Source of the DNA: Bifidobacterium imperatoris
GTDB lineage: Bacteria; Actinomycetota; Actinomycetes; Actinomycetales; Bifidobacteriaceae
Direction: 5' to 3'
Assembly: GCF_002860405.1 (NCBI RefSeq)
Contig: NZ_NMWV01000025.1
Span: 57,332 to 121,331, forward strand
DNA: 64,000 bases
Both the position numbers and the translations under genes were made by a program. A model generated the notes under the pieces. That model was not told the DNA's origin, searched no databases, and was given only the letters and a program-made list of their open reading frames with translations. This document shows positions 61,253-64,000 of this stretch, piece by piece. The stretch's first letter is position 1; each line of letters opens with the position of its first letter.

Positions 61253-61612
61253 ATGAGTGCATTCACAAAATGGATTGAGGAGATCTCCGGCGGCAACATG
61301 AGCAACCGAGAGCTTGCAAAAAAGGTCGGCATGACCGTCGCCACGTTTCATCGCAAATGGACAGAGGACGCCTTCGTCTCAGACGATGCGATCACAATCG
61401 CGCGAGCCTTCGGCCGCTCGCCAATCGAAGCTCTCGTAATCCTCGGTTCACTGACCGAAGAAGAGGCCAACAAAGCTGCAAGGGGCTACTCGCTGTCTGA
61501 ATACACGACCTTGGAGCTCAGCCAAGAACTTCTGCGCCGAATTCAAGCAAGCGCCGAAGTTCCCGACTATCTCAATAAGCCGGTCGATGAGGCCGCAAAG
61601 AAAATTCTGTAG
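61253..61612 (+). CDS. Phage repressor-like HTH protein
   Basis: 119 residues. HTH SNRELAKKVGMTVATFHRKW near 18-37 and a helical C-terminus (TTLELSQELLRRIQASAEVP). AGGAGG (61242-61247) precedes the ATG by 5 nt. The only plus-strand gene of the control region, so probably the lysogeny repressor, though it lacks a LexA-like self-cleavage domain. Confidence 0.75.
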   Translation: MSAFTKWIEEISGGNMSNRELAKKVGMTVATFHRKWTEDAFVSDDAITIARAFGRSPIEALVILGSLTEEEANKAARGYSLSEYTTLELSQELLRRIQASAEVPDYLNKPVDEAAKKIL

Positions 61613-61698
61613 AATCTACGTCAATTGGGCGCAGAACCATCTCCCCGCTCGACAATCCATCTAGAATATGTGCCTCAAAAATCGTTAGAATATAAATC

Positions 61699-61729
61699 GC
61701 CCCGGTCGCTCGTCTGCGAGCGCCGGGGC
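61699..61729. terminator. Hairpin terminator between repressor and exonuclease genes
   Basis: GCCCCGG-T-CGCTCG, loop TCTG, CGAGCG-CCGGGGC: one bulge, 13 paired bases. Lies between convergent genes; the T tract is poor on the plus strand. Confidence 0.75.
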
Positions 61730-61747
61730 TTGATTATGTTGTTTGGC

Positions 61748-63583
61748 CTATCGTATGAGTGCGGTAGCTGTTCGTGATCCGCCTTGGGTTCCGATTTCGA
61801 TTTTCGACATGGCTCCGTTATCTGTAATCAGGTCGAGGCATGCCGCATTGTCCGTCAGGTCCAGTGTCCCGATTTGCTTTCGGCCGATTTTGACCTGCAC
61901 GCCCAGCATGCCGTCGATAACGGTCTTCCGCAGGAGCGCCCATAGCAGCGTGCCGTCTTCGTATTGATCCAGCGTCTCGCTGGCATTGTCGTTCAGTTTG
62001 ATCGGAGTGCGTTTGGGGCCGGTGATGTCTTTCTTGTGGGGCATTTTGTTTGCGGTTCCCCATGTGGACATGTTTGCTTCCGTGCCTTCTCCTGCGGCTC
62101 TTGCCTTCTGAGATGTCAGAGCCCCCTGCTGAGTCTGAGATGCCGTTTGGGATTTGTTTTGCGTCATCAGGCGAGATTCGGCGAGTGCCGTCTTGTATTC
62201 CTCCGAAGGGGCCTCGGCCTCCGGCATTTCCACGCGGACGTCGAGTTTGACGGCTGCGGTTTTCCCTGATTTGGTGTGGGCGAGCGCGACGCCGCCGATC
62301 TTGGGGACTTGGTGGTAGTGGCGTGAGGTGTTGGTGGGCGTCATCCATCCGATTTGTTCGCCGTCGAGGGTGACGAGGATGGTGGGTTCTCCCATGTGGG
62401 TGCCTTTCGGGTTTTCTCCTCGTTGGAGTTCGACCCAGAACCATGCGCCGGCTCCGTACTCGTTGAGTTTGTCCTGGTGTTCTTCTTCGCCTACGATTTC
62501 GACGCCGCCTTTGGAGGGTATGACGATTCCGTAGGGTTTTTCGTTGCGCAGTTCGATTCCGGCGTTGGCCATGTGGCGGCTGCGGAATACCGTCTGGGTT
62601 TTCTGCCGCTTCTGGCGCAAGGCGATCTGCTCGTCATCGTCACTGACTTGTTGGGGTGCCGTGATGGCTTTGAGTCTCTTGTAGCATTCCAGGGTGTCTT
62701 TGGCGTCGGCGAGCGCTCGGTGTTCCTCGGTTTTGTTGATGCCGGTGCGTCGCATGACGTCTTGGAGGGTATGGCTTGTGGCGGTCGGGTATTTCTCCCG
62801 GCTGAGATCCGCAGTGTCGAAGGTCTCGTTGCCGAGGCTGGGAAGTCCGGCGTCTTGGAATGCCTGGTTGAGGAATCCGATGTCGAATTGGATGTTGTGG
62901 CCGAGCATGGGCAGGTCGCCGATCCGACGGCGGAGCTCGTGTACGACGTCGACGATTCTCGGTTGTTCTTTGAGCATGTCATCGTCGACGCCGGTCAAAG
63001 TGGTTATTTCGGGCGGTACCGGAATGCCGGGATTGATAAGTTGTGAGTATTCGCCAATCGGCTCGTCGTTTTTGACGTACACGATTCCGATATCGATGAT
63101 GCCGCATGTCTTCGGACTGAAGCCAGTGGTCTCGAGATCGAGAACGATGTAATCGGCATCAGGGTGGGCACCGCTTTCGTTGCGGATGTGGTCGTCTGAG
63201 CTTTTCTCGGCATGGAAACCTGCGGCACCGGCCACGAACGGTTCCTCAGGAAGGTCAACAGCCGAGGCAGTGGAGTCTGGAATCGTTCGCGCATCAGCTT
63301 GCCCTGTGATGCCAGCTATGCTTCCCTCGGTCTTTTCAGTCGCGGTTTTGGCTTGCTTTCTTTTGAATTCTTCCGGGTCTTTGATCATGTCGCCTATGAT
63401 CCAGAGCACCAATCCCACGAAAGCCAGTGCTACCGCTACGATTATCCCGAATATGAGCCCCAAAAGGTTTACTTTGAATCCGGCAATCACGAACAGCAAC
63501 GCGAACAGCCAGGCCATGACGGCGAGCGCTCGAAACGCTATCATGCCGATGGTTCTCGGTAGAGGCGTTTTCTTCTTCGTCAT
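61748..63583 (-). CDS. Membrane-anchored DEDDh exonuclease-domain protein
   Basis: 611 residues. The N-terminal ~65 residues hold two hydrophobic helices (AFRALAVMAWLFALLFVIAG and a second). Residues ~140-310 form a DnaQ-like exonuclease: IVLDLETTGFSPKTCGIIDI, LGHNIQFDIGFL, EEHRALADAKDT. The C-terminal half is beta-rich and unassigned. AAAAGGAC lies 7 nt before the ATG at 63583. It could be a lysogeny-expressed cargo gene. A membrane-bound nuclease suggests a defence against incoming DNA, but this is speculation. Confidence 0.75.
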   Translation of the reverse strand: MTKKKTPLPRTIGMIAFRALAVMAWLFALLFVIAGFKVNLLGLIFGIIVAVALAFVGLVLWIIGDMIKDPEEFKRKQAKTATEKTEGSIAGITGQADARTIPDSTASAVDLPEEPFVAGAAGFHAEKSSDDHIRNESGAHPDADYIVLDLETTGFSPKTCGIIDIGIVYVKNDEPIGEYSQLINPGIPVPPEITTLTGVDDDMLKEQPRIVDVVHELRRRIGDLPMLGHNIQFDIGFLNQAFQDAGLPSLGNETFDTADLSREKYPTATSHTLQDVMRRTGINKTEEHRALADAKDTLECYKRLKAITAPQQVSDDDEQIALRQKRQKTQTVFRSRHMANAGIELRNEKPYGIVIPSKGGVEIVGEEEHQDKLNEYGAGAWFWVELQRGENPKGTHMGEPTILVTLDGEQIGWMTPTNTSRHYHQVPKIGGVALAHTKSGKTAAVKLDVRVEMPEAEAPSEEYKTALAESRLMTQNKSQTASQTQQGALTSQKARAAGEGTEANMSTWGTANKMPHKKDITGPKRTPIKLNDNASETLDQYEDGTLLWALLRKTVIDGMLGVQVKIGRKQIGTLDLTDNAACLDLITDNGAMSKIEIGTQGGSRTATALIR

Positions 63584-63792
63584 ATGTTGTCCTTTTGGCA
63601 TCATGCCCCAATCTATCGTTTTGCAGCCGTCTCATTGCGACCCTACGTAGATTTTACAGATGATTACGGCTGTGCCGGTTGTTCGACGTGCCTCACGTTT
63701 TTTGAGCGCGTAGGGTGTGGTGGTGCCTCATCGGGAATGAGCGCGAACGGTATCGGTCCTGTTTGGCTTGTCTTATGGAAGACAGGATCAGC

Positions 63793-64000
63793 ATGGCGAC
63801 GAAGCGGCAGGTCACCCTGAGATTCAGGGATGAATACATGAAGGCGTCGAAGAAGGACAAGGGACGCATCCTCGATGAGATGTGCTCCGTGCTGGGAATC
63901 GGCAGGAGCACCGCGAGACGCAGACTCACGGAAGCCGGGCGCGGCAGGCCGTCGATGTCGCCCGCGGAGCGGCCGAAGCGGTATTCGGAGCAGTCGCGCG
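63793..64000 (+). CDS. Transposase-like protein, N-terminal part, cut by window edge
   Basis: At least 69 residues: a basic HTH start (TLRFRDEYMKASKKDKGRIL then DEMCSVLGIGRSTARRRL) like the N-terminus of IS transposases with an integrase catalytic core further on (YRKA.KK.K..ILDE pattern). An in-frame ATG at 63775 is also possible. Being in the prophage's integration end, it may be an IS inserted there. The catalytic part is out of view. Confidence 0.6.
   Translation, partial: MATKRQVTLRFRDEYMKASKKDKGRILDEMCSVLGIGRSTARRRLTEAGRGRPSMSPAERPKRYSEQSR

Overview
The window looks like a chromosome segment of a high-GC actinomycete, most probably Bifidobacterium (B. longum group). The evidence is the AAAGGAG/AGGAGG ribosome sites, the codon use and the gene set. 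The species is inferred from gene content only; no 16S rRNA or other marker is present.

Region 1 (1-15.7 kb) is ordinary host chromosome: the N-terminal part of a type I restriction subunit, a NarL/DesK-type two-component pair, a PiT phosphate transporter with its DUF47 partner, a GH13 glycosidase, a DEAD-box RNA helicase, an NCS2 uracil/xanthine permease, a histidine phosphatase, a DEDDh exonuclease, D-aminoacyl-tRNA deacylase and homocysteine S-methyltransferase (mmuM).

Region 2 (15.7-26.9 kb) is a worn accessory zone. A Fic AMPylator plus a small HTH protein sit between mmuM and a diverged second copy of the mmuM 3' end. Around them are IS3-type transposase remnants, a decayed TetR gene, two pieces of GNAT acetyltransferases, an SMR efflux protein, a putative Imm35-like protein, two TetR/MFS efflux pairs (transcribed divergently) and a CocE-type hydrolase.

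Region 3 (about 27.1 kb to beyond the right edge) is a siphovirus-type prophage. Nearly all of it is on the minus strand in one tightly packed series. Early genes (61.1 to 52.4 kb) cover an HTH switch, SSB, RusA resolvase, a ParB-like protein and a replication initiator with iteron-like repeats. A terminator at 52.3 kb follows. Late genes then run HNH, ParB-methyltransferase, TerS, TerL, portal, protease, capsid, connectors, tail tube, tail chaperones (with a -1 slippery site), tape measure, tail tip, fibres, holins and endolysin. A plus-strand repressor faces the early genes at 61.3 kb. The lysogeny integrase and the right attachment site are not in the window; a transposase begins at the right edge.

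The most striking system is at 28.8-32.4 kb. It has a plus-strand tyrosine recombinase, then seven copies of the 12-bp core TTCGCTAACCCA. These bound six silent C-terminal cassettes and one expressed cassette of a tail-fibre/receptor-binding gene. Five cores point one way and two the other, and five of the six silent cassettes are in frame with the expressed gene. This is the layout of a shufflon that would switch host-receptor specificity by DNA inversion. Further possible variability or control elements are a G10 tract inside the phage methyltransferase, interleaved inverted repeats between tail genes, and a terminator just ahead of the late genes.
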